Shown piece by piece: positions 1 to 6,987 of a stretch of DNA of 10,419 bases (the first letter of the stretch is position 1; each line of letters starts with the position of its first letter). Both the position numbers and the translations under genes were made by a program. Origin of the DNA: Phycisphaeraceae bacterium (GTDB taxonomy: Bacteria > Planctomycetota > Phycisphaerae > Phycisphaerales > Phycisphaeraceae); assembly GCA_003551485.1 (NCBI GenBank), contig PUMS01000301.1:1-10419 (forward strand), read 5' to 3'. The notes under the pieces were generated by a model. That model was not told the origin of the DNA. It ran no database searches and saw only the letters and a program-made list of their open reading frames with translations.

Positions 1-585
1 CAGCCTGCCGACTTCCCGTCGCACCCGATCGCGGCGCTGCTCGGCCTCACGGGCCAGTCGCTGGGCCTCGAGTTCCTCGGCCGTGGGCCCGTCGCCGGCC
101 GTCTGCTGGGGCTCGGGACGGGCCGGGCGGTAGAGCACGAACGGGTCCTTCTGCACGTACTCCAAGGGCACCTGGCGGCGGGCGATGTCATCGGTGAATA
201 TGGCCACGAGCGAGTCGGTGTCGCTGGACAGCTCGCGCAGATTGTCCGGCCGCAGCGGGTTGTCCTCGGCCATCTCCTGGGGCCGGGCGAGCTGGGCGAT
301 GGCCTGTTCGATGCGGGCCTGGGCGGTGGCGGTGTCCTCACCGGCGCTGAGTTCGCCCTGGCTGGCGCGCATGGCGTAGAAGGCGCCGCCTGCGATGGCG
401 GCCACGATGAGGATCAGGGCGGTGCCGTGGTTGAAGATGCGGCTGCCTTCCTTCATCGACTCGAAATCGAGGTCGGCCGCCTCGGGCAGGTCGCCACTGC
501 CCCCCATCAGGGGCATGGTGCGCTCCTGCTCATCATCCTCGGGCAACGCATCGTTGCGATTGAAGTCACGGTCGGCGTCGGTCAT
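1..585 (-). CDS. Type IV pilus PilP-position membrane protein (partial, C-terminus beyond window edge)
   Basis: The frame is open from the ATG at 585 to the window edge (195 codons, no stop), so the C-terminus is missing. The start has a purine-rich GGGAGGG about 8 bases upstream. The protein has a hydrophilic acidic N-terminus (about residues 1-50), one membrane helix at about 54-72, a short linker with a KDPFV motif at about 146-150, and a charged, probably helical stretch from about 168 onward. It is the last visible gene of the pilM-pilN-pilO operon, 88 bases after pilO, where PilP normally lies. PilP bridges the PilN/PilO pair to the secretin PilQ. Unlike classical PilP it shows no lipobox and appears to be anchored by a single helix with the N-terminus inside. 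The role is inferred mainly from position and topology; sequence similarity to PilP itself is not evident in the visible part. Confidence 0.7.
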   Translation of the reverse strand, partial: MTDADRDFNRNDALPEDDEQERTMPLMGGSGDLPEAADLDFESMKEGSRIFNHGTALILIVAAIAGGAFYAMRASQGELSAGEDTATAQARIEQAIAQLARPQEMAEDNPLRPDNLRELSSDTDSLVAIFTDDIARRQVPLEYVQKDPFVLYRPARPEPQQTAGDGPTAEELEAQRLAREAEQRRDRVRREVGRL

Positions 586-633
586 GGTGGGCCCTCCCTT
601 GCAGGTGGCGGGGCACGAAGAACAAAGTGGAAG

Positions 634-650
634 GCGGGCCGCCGGCCCGC
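634..650. other. GC-rich hairpin between pilO and the PilP-position gene
   Basis: A perfect 7-base inverted repeat (GCGGGCC / GGCCCGC) with a 3-base loop lies in the 88-base gap of the pilus operon. There is no T-run after it on the minus strand, so it does not look like an intrinsic terminator. It may stabilise or segment the mRNA, or be chance in GC-rich DNA. Confidence 0.35.
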
Positions 651-673
651 GCTGCGGGTTGCGTCCGCGCGCA

Positions 674-1219
674 TCACTCGGGTTTGTTCTCGTAGAAGAT
701 GCTTACGCGCATGTCGGCCTCCATCTGGTCGCCGCCGTCGCGGCGGTTGAGCAGCTTCTCGATCTTGAGGTCCTTGACGTTGGTGATGCGGCTGAGCCGC
801 TCCAGGTCGAGCATGAAGCGGTAGAAGTTGTCGAAGTCGCCGGTGATCACCAGGCGGATGGGCGCCTCGACGTACTCGGCCTGCGGCACGGTGCGCTGAC
901 GCTCGACGCGGACGATGTTCATCCGCCGCCGCGCGGCCAGTTCCTGGATTTCGTGCAGCACCACGTCGAACTTGTCGCCCGGGGGCAGCTTCTTTTCGAA
1001 GACGTGGATGGCCTCGGTCAACCGGTCGATCTGCTCGCGCAGGTCGACCTGGAGCATCGTCGCGGCCTCGAGCTGGCGCAGCTTGTCGCGCTTTTCCTGA
1101 ATCTCGGCGTTGGCCGCGGCGATCTCCTGGTTGCGCGGCTCGAAGATCAGGATGTAGGCCGCCACCGGCATGGCCAGCAGCAGCAGCAGGAAGAACATCT
1201 CGCGTTTTCCGAATCGCAT
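674..1219 (-). CDS. pilO: Type IV pilus inner-membrane protein PilO
   Basis: This 181-residue protein has the PilO layout: a very short cytoplasmic N-terminus, one membrane helix at about 8-26, a coiled coil at about 28-75, and a periplasmic ferredoxin-like domain at about 83-177. The stretch at 126-140 (ITGDFDNFYRFMLDL) followed by a short basic strand is typical of the PilO family domain. PilO heterodimerises with PilN in the inner membrane and aligns the pilus motor and the secretin. The start at 1219 has GGGAG 7 bases upstream. It lies 53 bases after pilN and 88 bases before the PilP-position gene, on the same strand, so it is almost certainly cotranscribed. The length is normal for the family and no defects are visible. 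Confidence 0.88.
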   Translation of the reverse strand: MRFGKREMFFLLLLLAMPVAAYILIFEPRNQEIAAANAEIQEKRDKLRQLEAATMLQVDLREQIDRLTEAIHVFEKKLPPGDKFDVVLHEIQELAARRRMNIVRVERQRTVPQAEYVEAPIRLVITGDFDNFYRFMLDLERLSRITNVKDLKIEKLLNRRDGGDQMEADMRVSIFYENKPE

Positions 1220-1272
1220 GGCTCTACTCCCATCGGGGCGCCCCGCATCGTTCGCCGGGCGGATGCGGTCTT

Positions 1273-2067
1273 TCAGTCCTGTTCCATCGGGTCGCGCTGC
1301 GGCCCCTCGGGGGTGACCAGGATGCCGTCACCATCGAACTCGAGGTTGGGGCTCATCGGGTTCTGCCGCAGGCCGCGCTGCACCTTGATCGGCTCGTAGG
1401 TGCCCAGGTCCACCTCCTGATCCACGTTCATCACCAGGCGGAAGCGGTACATCGCCTGCCCTTCGACGTTCGTCTGCACACTGGAGACCATGTTCACATC
1501 CTTGTACAACGGGCAGCGCTGGATGGCCGAGAGAAACTGCGAAAGCTCGGCGTTGGTCGGCGCCACACCGACGATCTCGATGCTCACCTCGGTGGGCTGC
1601 ACCTGTGACTGGGGCTCATCATCGTCGCCGCCGGCGCGGCGGCGGCGGGCCTCGTTGCGGCCGCGCTGCATTGCCGTCTGCTCGACGGCGGCGCGACGGA
1701 CGATGCTGGTCTTCATCTCGAAGCTCAGAAGCGACAGCGTCGCCGGCATCCGGTTGATCAGCTCCGACAGCAGCAGCGTGCGGTTGGGCCGCTCGGTGAG
1801 CATCCCGGTGACCTCGGCCTTGGCCAGCATCTGGGCCTTGCGCTGCTTGAGGCTTTCCAGCTCATCGATCTGCTCGGCGGCACGGTTGAACTGCGCGCCC
1901 ACCTGGCGCATCTCGTACTTCTTGGCCACCCGCTGCTGGTCGGTGACCATATAGGCGGCGATGACCGAGCCCATGACGATGACAAACAGCGTCAGGCTGA
2001 TGAAGTTGGTCCTGCGCTGGACTCGCTTGTCGATGTATTCCTGCGGCAGGAAGTCCTGGTGAGGCAT
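1273..2067 (-). CDS. pilN: Type IV pilus inner-membrane protein PilN
   Basis: I chose the ATG at 2067 (264 residues) rather than the upstream in-frame ATG at 2082, because GGGAG sits 8 bases before 2067, the same arrangement as in pilO. The N-terminus carries DFLPQEY at 5-11, equivalent to the conserved N-L-L-P tail by which PilN docks into PilM. A membrane helix follows at about 22-41, a coiled coil at about 44-86, and a ferredoxin-like periplasmic domain at about 95-215. That domain is interrupted by an arginine-rich then acidic segment (about 124-158, including RRRRAGGDDDE) that is probably disordered. A C-terminal tail of about 45 residues (220-264) extends past the usual end. PilN pairs with PilO and is held by cytoplasmic PilM. 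It lies 72 bases after pilM and 53 before pilO. The family call rests on order, topology and the tail motif. Confidence 0.85.
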   Translation of the reverse strand: MPHQDFLPQEYIDKRVQRRTNFISLTLFVIVMGSVIAAYMVTDQQRVAKKYEMRQVGAQFNRAAEQIDELESLKQRKAQMLAKAEVTGMLTERPNRTLLLSELINRMPATLSLLSFEMKTSIVRRAAVEQTAMQRGRNEARRRRAGGDDDEPQSQVQPTEVSIEIVGVAPTNAELSQFLSAIQRCPLYKDVNMVSSVQTNVEGQAMYRFRLVMNVDQEVDLGTYEPIKVQRGLRQNPMSPNLEFDGDGILVTPEGPQRDPMEQD

Positions 2068-2075
2068 TGACGTTG

Positions 2076-2080
2076 CTCCC
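2076..2080 (-). promoter_or_regulatory. Ribosome binding site that decides the pilN start
   Basis: GGGAG on the minus strand, 8 bases before the ATG at 2067. It overlaps the competing ATG codon at 2080-2082, which therefore cannot use it. This supports a PilN shorter by five residues than the longest reading frame. Confidence 0.6.
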
Positions 2081-2139
2081 ATCTTGCTTCGATGGCCTGT
2101 CAGTGTCGTGGCAGGGTACGGCCCGGTTCTTGCGGGGGG

Positions 2140-3441
2140 CTACATGTCGGCGTCGCTGAGGCACAGGCCCAGGGGCACCGCCCAGCCCGGCTGCGGGCGG
2201 CGAAGGTCCAGCTTCGCGCCGACGCTGGCCACGTCCTTTTTCACCAGGCGGGCCAGGGGATCGCCCAGTTGCGCCCCGATGCCAAGGCCCCTGGCCAGCC
2301 GCTGGCAGATGTCCACGTGGTGAGCCTCGCCGCCGAGAAACACCAGTTTCTCGACCGGGCGGCGGGGGAAGGTGGACTGATGGTAGCGCACGGCCAGTTG
2401 AAGTTCATCAATGATGCAGTCGAGCACTTCATCGTAGATGTCGCTGCCTCCCTCAGCGCCGGCGGCGGTGACCGATCGCGGTCGAGCCGTGGCATGGGCG
2501 GCGACAGCGCCGGCCTCACCATCGCCGGGCTCTTCATCGGCGCCGACGGCGCTATCGAGCATGGCGAATCCGCTGCGTCCTTCACCGCCTCGCCGCTCAA
2601 CACCGGCGGGCGCCATCGGCGCTGCGGGCTGTCCCTCGCCGACGGCGGCGCCGACCGGAGCCGCGCTGGCCGCCGGCTGGGCCGCGCGGGCGTTGGCCAA
2701 CTCGTTGATGCGAAGCTCGCGGGCATCGGCGAAGCTGAGCTTGCGCTGGCGGGCCAGGGCCCGCGAGAGGTGGTCACCGGCGGCGTGAATGGTCTTGGCG
2801 AACACCATCTGCGCCCCGTGGGCGATGACCACCTTCGTCGTCACGGCGCCGATGTCGATGAACATGGTGGTGCGATCGGCATCCTCGGCCCGGCGGAACA
2901 GGTGGCCGAAGGCGCGCAGCATGGCCATCGGCTCGGCGTGCATCCCCACCACGTCCAGGCGGGCGCGGTGGGCGCTCTCGATGTGCCGCATGACGGCCTC
3001 GCGACTGGCCGCGATGCAGATCACCTCCTGCTTGCTGCTGCCCTCGCGCATGACCGTGGCGACGTTGTACTGGCGCACGACCATCCGCGTGGGGTCGACG
3101 TTCATCCGCTGGCGCAGGTGCTGGTGAATCTGCTCCTCGAGCACCGCCTCGCTGTCGGCCCGCCCCACCTGCACGTGCTGCACGAGCGTGTGACTGGTGG
3201 GGATCGAGCAGATGGCCCGCCGACCGCGGAACGGGTGCTGCTTGAGCAGGCGTTTAAGCAACTCGCCATGGCAGGCATAGCGTCCGGCCGGATCGGTGCG
3301 GAACTCCGGAGGGATGGCGGCACAGGCCGCGGCGATGAGTCGGGGCGGATCGCCGGGGACGACCTGCATCAGTTTGAGCGCATCGGCGCCGAAGTCGATG
3401 GCGATCGGTGAGTAACGCGTTCTTCCCAGACCCAAAATCAT
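2140..3441 (-). CDS. pilM: Type IV pilus assembly ATPase-like protein PilM
   Basis: This is an actin/FtsA-fold cytoplasmic protein of the type IV pilus alignment complex. It binds the N-terminal tail of PilN and couples the cytoplasmic motor to the inner-membrane complex. The ATG at 3441 begins MILGLGRTRY and lies just before the phosphate-1 motif (AIDFGADALKLMQV, 14-27). The frame extends 33 codons further upstream, but that part is low-complexity and unlike PilM. Other landmarks are the phosphate-2 motif FIDIGAVTTKVVIA (194-207), the adenosine-type motif LVFLGGEAHHVD (366-377) and the C-terminal AVPLGLCL. The protein is 433 residues against roughly 350 for typical PilM. The excess is explained by an Ala/Gly/Pro-rich, low-complexity insertion at about 249-335, just before the helix that precedes the adenosine motif. 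It is the first gene of the pilM-N-O operon; no strong Shine-Dalgarno is seen at its start. Confidence 0.9.
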   Translation of the reverse strand: MILGLGRTRYSPIAIDFGADALKLMQVVPGDPPRLIAAACAAIPPEFRTDPAGRYACHGELLKRLLKQHPFRGRRAICSIPTSHTLVQHVQVGRADSEAVLEEQIHQHLRQRMNVDPTRMVVRQYNVATVMREGSSKQEVICIAASREAVMRHIESAHRARLDVVGMHAEPMAMLRAFGHLFRRAEDADRTTMFIDIGAVTTKVVIAHGAQMVFAKTIHAAGDHLSRALARQRKLSFADARELRINELANARAAQPAASAAPVGAAVGEGQPAAPMAPAGVERRGGEGRSGFAMLDSAVGADEEPGDGEAGAVAAHATARPRSVTAAGAEGGSDIYDEVLDCIIDELQLAVRYHQSTFPRRPVEKLVFLGGEAHHVDICQRLARGLGIGAQLGDPLARLVKKDVASVGAKLDLRRPQPGWAVPLGLCLSDADM

Positions 3442-3670
3442 GGTTTGGACCGCCCGCCTGTTGTGGCTGTTGCCGCTGGACCGCCACCCGCCGCGTCCGC
3501 GCGGCGTCGGGGCGTGATGGTGTCGATCCGGCCCCCTCATCGTCGCCGCGGCCGCCCCGGTTTAGTCCGTCTGCCGCCCTTGCCGGTTCGTCATGCCGCC
3601 TGCAACCGGCACAAATCGGATTCTCGCCCCAGCCGCGCTGCATACCGCCGCCTGCCTCGCCACCACCCGG

Positions 3671-3700
3671 TAGGGTGGGTCAAGCGAAGCGGACCCACCA
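3671..3700. repeat. REP-like palindromic repeat, copy 1
   Basis: An 8-base perfect inverted repeat (GGTGGGTC at 3674-3681, GACCCACC at 3692-3699) surrounds a 10-base loop AAGCGAAGCG. A diverged copy occurs at 5675-5704 with 25 of 30 bases the same. Intergenic placement, palindromic form and recurrence fit short REP-type elements. Confidence 0.75.
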
Positions 3701-3801
3701 CCAGGCCCCGGCGCTTGGCCAAGGGCACCCGACGACGCATCGGCCGCGCCACCCACAAGAAACAACCGGCGAATTCCCCCATCATGCGCCACCGCCCCGC
3801 A

Positions 3802-3825
3802 CCCGGCGGCGGCCAGCCCGCCGGG
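3802..3825. other. GC-rich hairpin upstream of the FKBP gene
   Basis: An 8-base inverted repeat (CCCGGCGG / CCGCCGGG) with an 8-base loop. On the plus strand an ATTTTC stretch follows about 10 bases later, too far for a standard intrinsic terminator. It may be structural or chance. Confidence 0.3.
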
Positions 3826-3930
3826 GCTTCGACGATTTTCCCCGTCCGCGGCTTCCCTCACGTCACCATGCGCCCTACACTGCCCGCAGCGTATCTGTCC
3901 CCTCGCCCTTCGCAATCGAGGATTCACCCC

Positions 3931-4446
3931 ATGCAAATTCAGTCCAACAAGCTCGTCACGGTCAACTACACCCTCACCGACGACGATGGCACCGTGCTCG
4001 AGACCACCGAGGGCAAGCAGCCGCTGACGTACCTCCACGGCCTCGGGTCGCTGCTGCCCAGCCTCGAGAACGCGCTCGACGGTGCCGATGAGGGCCAGCA
4101 CCTGACGCTGTCGATCCCCCCGGAGCAGGCCTTCGGTCCCGTGGATGACAACCTCATCCAGCAGGTGCCGCGCGAAGCCTTCCAGGATGTCGACGAAATC
4201 CAGCCCGATATGCAGTTCGAGGCCCACACTTCCCAGGGCAGCCGCGTGGTGACCGTCGTCGATGTCGACGACCAGACCGTCACCGTCGATGCCAACCATC
4301 CGCTGGCCGGCGTCACGCTCAACTTCGACGTCAAGGTCGAGGAGGTGCGCGACCCGACCGAGCAGGAACTGGCCGAACTCGCCGGCAGCAACCCGCTGGA
4401 CGCGGCCGAGGGCGAGCCGCATGACGAACAGGGCAGCGACCGCTGA
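3931..4446 (+). CDS. slyD: FKBP-type peptidyl-prolyl cis-trans isomerase, SlyD-like
   Basis: This 171-residue protein catalyses cis-trans isomerisation of X-Pro bonds and acts as a folding chaperone. It has the SlyD layout: a split FKBP domain (about 1-68 and 121-140) with an insert-in-flap chaperone domain at about 69-120. Recognisable pieces are VNYTLTDDDGTVLETT (11-26), the stretch around LHGLGSLLPSLENAL (35-49), PPEQAFGP (63-70) and NHPLAGVTLNFDVKVEEV (122-139), which closes the FKBP fold. The start has GAGGA (3918-3922) 8 bases upstream; longer in-frame extensions run into non-coding-looking sequence. There is no signal peptide, so it is cytoplasmic. The C-terminal tail (about 141-171) is acidic and lacks the His/Cys-rich nickel-binding segment of E. 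coli SlyD, so a role in hydrogenase metallation is not supported. The hydrolase gene starts 31 bases downstream and may be cotranscribed. Confidence 0.9.
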   Translation: MQIQSNKLVTVNYTLTDDDGTVLETTEGKQPLTYLHGLGSLLPSLENALDGADEGQHLTLSIPPEQAFGPVDDNLIQQVPREAFQDVDEIQPDMQFEAHTSQGSRVVTVVDVDDQTVTVDANHPLAGVTLNFDVKVEEVRDPTEQELAELAGSNPLDAAEGEPHDEQGSDR

Positions 4447-4477
4447 GGCACCCCAGCCCATTTCCGGACCCATAGCC

Positions 4478-5638
4478 ATGTGCTCTGTTGCAGCGCAACG
4501 CCCTGCCAAGGGCTCTGTGTGCTGTACCGCGGCAACGCCTTCGGGCCGGTCCGGCACGGCGGCGCTGTGGCTGTTGCTCGGCGCGGCCGCAGCCATGGCC
4601 GGCGGGTGCGGCATGGTCGCGGCCATGATCGTCGATGCGCCCAACCGCGGCCGCAACATCTGCCCGAGCTTCGACCCACCGCCGCTGATGCTGCGGTGGC
4701 TGAACATCGACCGTCAGTTGCGCATCACGGTGGGGCCGCCTGAAGCATCGCTGCACATGTACGTCCTCGAGCCGCGCCCCCGGGGCGAGGAAGATGGCGC
4801 CCCTCTCCCACCGGGAGAGGGGTCGGGGGTGAGGGCCGACCCGGACGGCCCCCCTGCATCCGCCCTCACCCCAGCCCTCTCCCAGAGGGAGGGGGAGCCG
4901 GATGCTCAGGGCAGTGACGATGTCGAGGCAGCCGCCGCGCCAAGGCCGGTGGGCACGGTCCTGCTGCTGCCCGGCCGGCGGATGCCCAAGGTGCTGATGC
5001 TGCCCATGGCGAGGATGCTCACCGAGCGGGGCTACCGCTGCATCGTGGTGGACCTGCGCGGCCAGGGCCGCTCCAGCGGGGCGTATTTCACCTTCGGTGT
5101 ACGCGAGTCCCAGGACGTTGGCCGGCTCATCGACGAACTCGACCACCAGGGCCTGATCGCCGGCCGGATCGGTCTGATGGGCATCTCCTACGGCGCTGCG
5201 ACGGCGATCCAGGCCGCGGCGGCTGATGAGCGGATCGCCGCCGTGGTGGCTCTGGCGCCCTACAGCTCGATGCGCGAGGTGGTGCCGCAGTTTCTCATGC
5301 GCTTTGCGCCGTTTCCCACGGTGTTCATGAGCGAGGAGTCGATGGACCGGCTCATCGACCGCGCCGCCGAGCGCGCCGGCTTCGATGCCGACCAGGCCAG
5401 CCCCCTGAAGGCGATCGCCGCGCGTCCCACGCCCGTGCTGCTGATCCACGGTACCCACGACATGCTCATCCCCATCGGCCAGGCGCGCAGCCTCGAGCAG
5501 GCCGCAGCCGGGCCGGTGCGCCTGATCGAGTCCCGCGGCGCCACCCACCTGACCCTCTATTTCGACCCCAACGGCGATATCCGCCGCGAGGCCCCCGCCT
5601 GGTTCGATGACCACCTCAAGAACCCCGCCGAGCCATGA
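4478..5638 (+). CDS. Alpha/beta hydrolase, probable lipoprotein, with a repeat inserted in the frame
   Basis: This is a serine hydrolase of the alpha/beta fold, 386 residues from the ATG at 4478. The likely catalytic triad is S237 in GISYG, D328 in HGTHDMLIP and H357 in GATHL. VDLRGQGRSSG (191-201) is the typical strand-turn before the nucleophile, and LLLPG (162-166) takes the oxyanion HG position. A hydrophobic stretch at about 28-42 ending in AGGC (C44) looks like a lipoprotein signal; the -3 Ala is weaker than the usual Leu. Residues about 108-141 are encoded by a dispersed palindromic repeat and read as PLPPGEGSGVR and LTPALSQREGE. They fall between the predicted strands at 92-99 and 159-164, a loop, so the fold may survive. 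The substrate cannot be told. The start is uncertain: no strong Shine-Dalgarno, and a GTG at 4517 is an alternative. It may be cotranscribed with the FKBP gene. Confidence 0.82.
   Translation: MCSVAAQRPAKGSVCCTAATPSGRSGTAALWLLLGAAAAMAGGCGMVAAMIVDAPNRGRNICPSFDPPPLMLRWLNIDRQLRITVGPPEASLHMYVLEPRPRGEEDGAPLPPGEGSGVRADPDGPPASALTPALSQREGEPDAQGSDDVEAAAAPRPVGTVLLLPGRRMPKVLMLPMARMLTERGYRCIVVDLRGQGRSSGAYFTFGVRESQDVGRLIDELDHQGLIAGRIGLMGISYGAATAIQAAAADERIAAVVALAPYSSMREVVPQFLMRFAPFPTVFMSEESMDRLIDRAAERAGFDADQASPLKAIAARPTPVLLIHGTHDMLIPIGQARSLEQAAAGPVRLIESRGATHLTLYFDPNGDIRREAPAWFDDHLKNPAEP
4800..4895. repeat. Dispersed inverted-arm repeat inside the hydrolase gene
   Basis: Two G/C-rich arms face each other. 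The left arm (4800-4835) has CCCCTCTCCC pairing with GGGAGAGGGG and then GGGGGTGAGGG. The right arm (4863-4895) has CCCTCACCCC followed by CCCTCTCCC and GAGGGAGGGGG. A spacer of about 27 bases separates them. Each arm can form its own hairpin, and the two arms can also pair with each other. The same architecture recurs twice at 8403-8510 and 8582-8677, where it is intergenic. Here it is read through in frame without a stop. Confidence 0.85.
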
Positions 5639-5663
5639 GTCCCCGTCGTGCACCAGTGCCTTT

Positions 5664-5679
5664 CCCAACACCCGTTGGG
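5664..5679 (+). other. Small hairpin after the hydrolase stop codon
   Basis: CCCAAC (5664-5669) pairs with GTTGGG (5674-5679) around an ACCC loop, 25 bases after the stop. A G-run follows instead of a T-run, so this is not a standard terminator. Its right arm overlaps the REP-like copy. Confidence 0.35.
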
Positions 5680-5704
5680 GGGGGCAAGCGCAGCGGACCC
5701 GCCA
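5675..5704. repeat. REP-like palindromic repeat, copy 2 (diverged)
   Basis: It matches the copy at 3671-3700 in 25 of 30 bases, including the near-identical AAGCGCAGCGGACCCGCCA half. The left half has decayed into an uninterrupted G8 run, which weakens the palindrome. It lies in the 176-base gap between the hydrolase and carboxypeptidase genes. Confidence 0.65.
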
Positions 5705-5814
5705 CGCGGTCACTGCATTGACACCCCGCGCCTTCACCGCCATGATCGCTGCTTCGGCCCGGGTTCGCCGCCCGGACCCGCGGCCGCCGCGGCAAGGAAT
5801 ACGGAGCACGCATC

Positions 5815-6981
5815 GTGGATGAACGTATCTTTCAGTTGGATGTTCCCGGAGCCTGCGCCCGCATCGATGCCGAATGCGACCCGCCGCGCCTCGAGCCCGA
5901 TGGACCGGCGACGATGACGGGCAACCACTGGTACGCGTTCATGGTGGGCATCGGCGAAACCGTCGGGCCCATCGAACTGGCGCTGTGCTGGCCGCCGGCG
6001 GCTCACCAGGTGGGGGGTGAGTACGCCGGCAACCACCCCTTCGCCGAGGTGCTCGACCGCATCATCTTTCTCGACCACGGCGATGGCCACTGGCAGCGTC
6101 TCGAGCACGTCGAGCGACACGAGGATGTGGCCCACATCCTGGTGCCCCCGGGCCCGGCGGGGCGTCGCCTGGCCGTGGGCATGCCCGTGACCGGGGCAGA
6201 CCTGGACGACCTGTTGGCCATTGCCCGCGGGGGCGCCCACGTCGAGCACATCGGCACCGCCCCCGAAGGTTCGCCCATCCACGCCATTTCCCTCGGCGAT
6301 GCCGCCACGGCCCGGGGCAGCCTAGTCATCAGCGCCTATCAGCATTTCAGCGAGTGGGCGGGCATCCGCATGGTCGCGGCGATGCTGCGGTATCTGCTCG
6401 GTGAAGACCAGGAGGCAGAAGCTCTGCGACGGCGCTGGCGGTGGATTTTCTATCCCTGCATCAACGCTGATGCACTCTATCTGGGCTGGCAGGCCGACCC
6501 CCAGGCCGACAAAGGGATCAACCTCAACCGCGACTGGGGCCCGTTTGTCCAACCCCAGACGCGGGCGGTTCGCGACCACATGCTCAGCACGCTCGCGTCG
6601 GGGCCGCCGCTTCGCCACCTGCTGGACCTGCACATGGGCTGGCACAGCCGCGATACCTGCGGTGCGGGGCTGACCGTGTTCGAGCCCGGCGCCGCCGAGG
6701 CGCACCTGATCGACACCCAGGCCGCCTTCGCCCGCCATCTCTACGACCGCGCCGACTACACCGACTTCATCTGGCACCATGGCGGGGTGGACCGGCCCAA
6801 TTTCGCCGGCTGGGCCACGGGCACGTTCCACGTGCCCGGCCAGACGCTCGAGGTCTCACGCCACCGCTGGCGCCGCCGCGCGGATAATGCGTGGCTGCCC
6901 CCCAGCCCCGAGTTGGAAAGGCGCCTCGGCCGCGCTGTGGTCGAATGCCTCGACACCTTTCACCAGGACCGAAAGGACTGA
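5815..6981 (+). CDS. M14 zinc carboxypeptidase, cytosolic carboxypeptidase-like
   Basis: This 388-residue protein starts at a GTG preceded by GGAG (5803-5806) at an 8-base spacing. The M14 catalytic set is complete. HFSE (H177, E180) and H273 in LDLHMGWH are the zinc ligands. NLNRDW (236-241) provides the substrate-carboxylate Asn-Arg pair, and E346 in TLEVS is the likely general base. The N-terminal part (about 1-160), with NHWYAFMVG at 37-45 and a later D-G-x-W, resembles the beta-sandwich that precedes the catalytic domain in cytosolic carboxypeptidases (AGTPBP/CCP type, M14B). Some eukaryotic members of that group remove glutamate side chains from proteins. No signal peptide is seen, so a cytosolic site is likely. 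The substrate is unknown; an aminoacylase or other amide hydrolase within M14 is possible. The CapA-like gene begins 6 bases after its stop, indicating cotranscription and probably translational coupling. Confidence 0.85.
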   Translation: MDERIFQLDVPGACARIDAECDPPRLEPDGPATMTGNHWYAFMVGIGETVGPIELALCWPPAAHQVGGEYAGNHPFAEVLDRIIFLDHGDGHWQRLEHVERHEDVAHILVPPGPAGRRLAVGMPVTGADLDDLLAIARGGAHVEHIGTAPEGSPIHAISLGDAATARGSLVISAYQHFSEWAGIRMVAAMLRYLLGEDQEAEALRRRWRWIFYPCINADALYLGWQADPQADKGINLNRDWGPFVQPQTRAVRDHMLSTLASGPPLRHLLDLHMGWHSRDTCGAGLTVFEPGAAEAHLIDTQAAFARHLYDRADYTDFIWHHGGVDRPNFAGWATGTFHVPGQTLEVSRHRWRRRADNAWLPPSPELERRLGRAVVECLDTFHQDRKD

Positions 6982-6987
6982 TTGCAC

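Larger units (their letters stand above)
3442..3930. other. Divergent intergenic region between pilM and the FKBP gene
   Basis: These 489 bases separate the divergent pilM and FKBP genes and should contain promoters for both. No convincing sigma-70 pair stands out. TACACT at 3876-3881 could be a -10 box for the FKBP gene, but there is no good -35 at the right spacing. The region holds a REP-like palindrome (3671-3700), a 10-base perfect palindrome CTTGGCCAAG (3714-3723) and a GC hairpin (3802-3825). Open frames run through it only because of the high GC content; their translations are Pro/Arg-rich and look non-coding. Confidence 0.6.

Noticed and set aside
395..1399. Plus-strand open frame opposite pilO and the PilP-position gene
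   Set aside because: It is a shadow frame spanning several minus-strand genes and their gaps, with no domain recognised.
2092..3411. Plus-strand open frame of 439 codons opposite pilM
   Set aside because: It mirrors pilM. Its translation is His/Ala/Gly/Asp-rich without motifs, and the minus strand carries all three PilM nucleotide-binding motifs.
3802..3850. Intrinsic terminator (GC hairpin followed by ATTTTC)
   Set aside because: The T-stretch is about 10 bases away from the stem and no plus-strand gene ends upstream of it.
3445..3930. In-frame N-terminal extension of the FKBP protein
   Set aside because: It reads through a REP-like palindrome and is Arg/Pro-rich, while a Shine-Dalgarno and the normal FKBP N-terminus lie at 3931.
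4478..5638. Hydrolase as a pseudogene
   Set aside because: The frame is uninterrupted on both sides of the repeat and Ser, Asp and His of the triad are all present, so it is kept as an intact gene with an insertion.
4331..5809. Long antisense open frame (492 codons) opposite the hydrolase
   Set aside because: High GC content leaves long stop-free antisense frames. The translation is rich in Arg, His, Gly and Pro with no family motif, while the plus strand has a clear catalytic triad.
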